A stretch of 64,000 bases of DNA, from assembly GCF_009741275.1 (NCBI RefSeq), contig NZ_WOWS01000003.1, positions 62,001 through 126,000 of the forward strand, given 5' to 3'. The notes beneath the pieces were generated by a model. That model worked only from the letters and a program-made list of their open reading frames with translations. It was not told the origin of the DNA and ran no database searches. Origin of the DNA: Winogradskyella endarachnes. GTDB taxonomy: Bacteria; Bacteroidota; Bacteroidia; Flavobacteriales; Flavobacteriaceae. Shown piece after piece: positions 63,253-64,000 of the stretch. The position numbers and the translations under genes were made by a program. Numbering within the stretch: the stretch's first letter is position 1; every line of letters begins with the position of its first letter.

Positions 63253-64000
63253 ATGGCATCATCTTTTGATAAATACCAAAAACGTAAACTGATATCTTCT
63301 TATGTATCTGTAGTGATTAGTATTGCTTTGGTTTTGTTTCTTTTAGGCTGTTTAGGGCTTTTAGTAATTAACTCTAAAAAAGTAGCTGATCACTTTAAAG
63401 AGCAAGTGGTTATGACAATTTATCTCAATGATACGGCGAAAGAAGTAGAGGTTAATCAGTTAAAAAAGAGTTTGGCAATGGCAGATTATACCAAAGAAGC
63501 ACTTTATGTTTCTAAGGAAGAAGCTGCTGAGTTTATGAAAGCAGAAACAGGCGAAGATTTTATGGATTTTGTGGGTTATAATCCGCTTAAAAATTCAATA
63601 GATGTGCATTTAAAAGCCGATTTTGTAACCACAGAACAATTAACAGAAATCACAGATAGCTTATCTAATAAAGCCTTTATAGAAGAAATTAGATACGATA
63701 ATGATTTGGTAGAATTAATGAACGATAATGTTAAGAAAATTACCTTTTGGGTCTTAATAATTAGTGGGTTGTTTACATTGATTGCCGTGTTATTAATAAA
63801 TAGTTCTATTCGTTTAGCAGTGTATTCTAAACGATTTATCATTAAAACCATGCAAATGGTTGGCGCAACAAAACGTTTTATACGTAGACCATTTGTTTGG
63901 AAAAGTGTACAACTAGGCATTATTGGTGCATTAGTGGCTTTAGCAGGTATGGCAGTGGTTTTATACTATTTAGATATTACATTTCCAGAATTAGAATTAT
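63253..64000 (+). CDS. ftsX: Cell-division ABC-transporter-like permease FtsX (partial, 3' end off window)
   Basis: The reading frame is open from ATG 63253 through the window end (249 codons). FtsX with FtsE forms an ABC-like complex that switches on cell-wall hydrolases at division. The first membrane segment is at about 17-40 (SVVISIALVLFLLGCLGLL). The extracellular loop includes VVMTIYLNDTAKEVEVNQLKK and YVSKEEAAEFMK, matching the FtsX ECD pattern. The second membrane segment and TMQMVGATKRFIRRPF follow, ending in a third segment. About 40 C-terminal residues are missing. ftsE is not in the window. Confidence 0.93.
   Translation, partial: MASSFDKYQKRKLISSYVSVVISIALVLFLLGCLGLLVINSKKVADHFKEQVVMTIYLNDTAKEVEVNQLKKSLAMADYTKEALYVSKEEAAEFMKAETGEDFMDFVGYNPLKNSIDVHLKADFVTTEQLTEITDSLSNKAFIEEIRYDNDLVELMNDNVKKITFWVLIISGLFTLIAVLLINSSIRLAVYSKRFIIKTMQMVGATKRFIRRPFVWKSVQLGIIGALVALAGMAVVLYYLDITFPELEL

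Noticed and set aside
63576..63920. Minus-strand open frame of 114 codons near the window end
   Set aside because: It is the antisense of ftsX, which is clearly coding on the plus strand and runs off the window without a stop.

Overview
The window looks like a chromosomal segment of a marine-type member of the Flavobacteriaceae (Bacteroidota). The base composition is strongly AT-rich. Promoters follow the Bacteroidota pattern (TAnnTTTG at -7, with TTG or TTTG about 20-21 nt upstream). It encodes gliding genes (gldD, gldE), a type IX secretion (T9SS) cargo protein, SusC-like TonB-dependent receptors paired with lipoproteins, and flavobacterial signature families (DUF4270, CCC-motif protein, AURKAIP1/COX24-like peptide). 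I see no phage, insertion sequence, CRISPR array, tRNA or rRNA. No gene-free stretch exceeds 300 bases; the longest (15544-15827, 37626-37899, 58637-58916) hold only terminators, short dyads or AT-rich spacer.

Layout. 1-10.8 kb is all on the minus strand: atpD, a TonB receptor with an SGNH-hydrolase lipoprotein, then a glycogen-synthase-like / DUF4270 lipoprotein / glmS operon. 10.9-28.9 kb is on the plus strand: panC-panD-flippase-like membrane protein, two tandem alpha/beta-hydrolase paralogues, radA, an 1832-residue secreted adhesin-like protein, ileS, a DksA-like protein, a secreted DUF4097-like protein, a twice-frameshifted pseudogene, and lspA. 29.0-33.5 kb is minus: a response regulator/histidine kinase pair and a rimB-rimK-AstE-like-5-FTHF cyclo-ligase operon. 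33.6-49.9 kb is plus: uvrC, a patatin/beta-barrel protein, aromatic amino acid catabolism (hmgA, hppD, kynA) with accessory membrane or secreted proteins, an M23 peptidase, pgi, and a TonB receptor with a repeat lipoprotein. 50.0-53.6 kb is minus: mutY, ssb, gldE, gldD. HU, a 29-residue basic peptide and rng follow on plus. 55.9-62.4 kb is minus: leuS, a BamE-like membrane protein, ald, a zinc peptidase and a Bax-inhibitor-like protein. The window ends in a plus-strand unknown tail-anchored protein and the start of ftsX.

Functional threads. (1) Two independent TonB receptor + surface lipoprotein pairs suggest uptake of unknown macromolecular ligands. (2) hppD and hmgA give two successive steps of tyrosine degradation, and kynA starts tryptophan degradation. 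(3) The rimB/rimK/AstE-like genes have overlapping ends and probably act together in adding and removing glutamate (or similar) tails on a protein. (4) lspA, the many lipoproteins, gldD/gldE, the T9SS cargo and ftsX point to an envelope-heavy, gliding lifestyle.

Most notable observations: IleRS carries GVHH where class I synthetases have HxGH. Both tandem hydrolases carry Asp at the nucleophile-elbow position. panD and uvrC have promoter boxes only 4-5 nt before ATG, suggesting leaderless mRNAs. A family of CTGAA-N5-TTCAG dyads is scattered in intergenic DNA. A frameshifted gene sits inside the otherwise conserved ileS-dksA-lspA neighbourhood.
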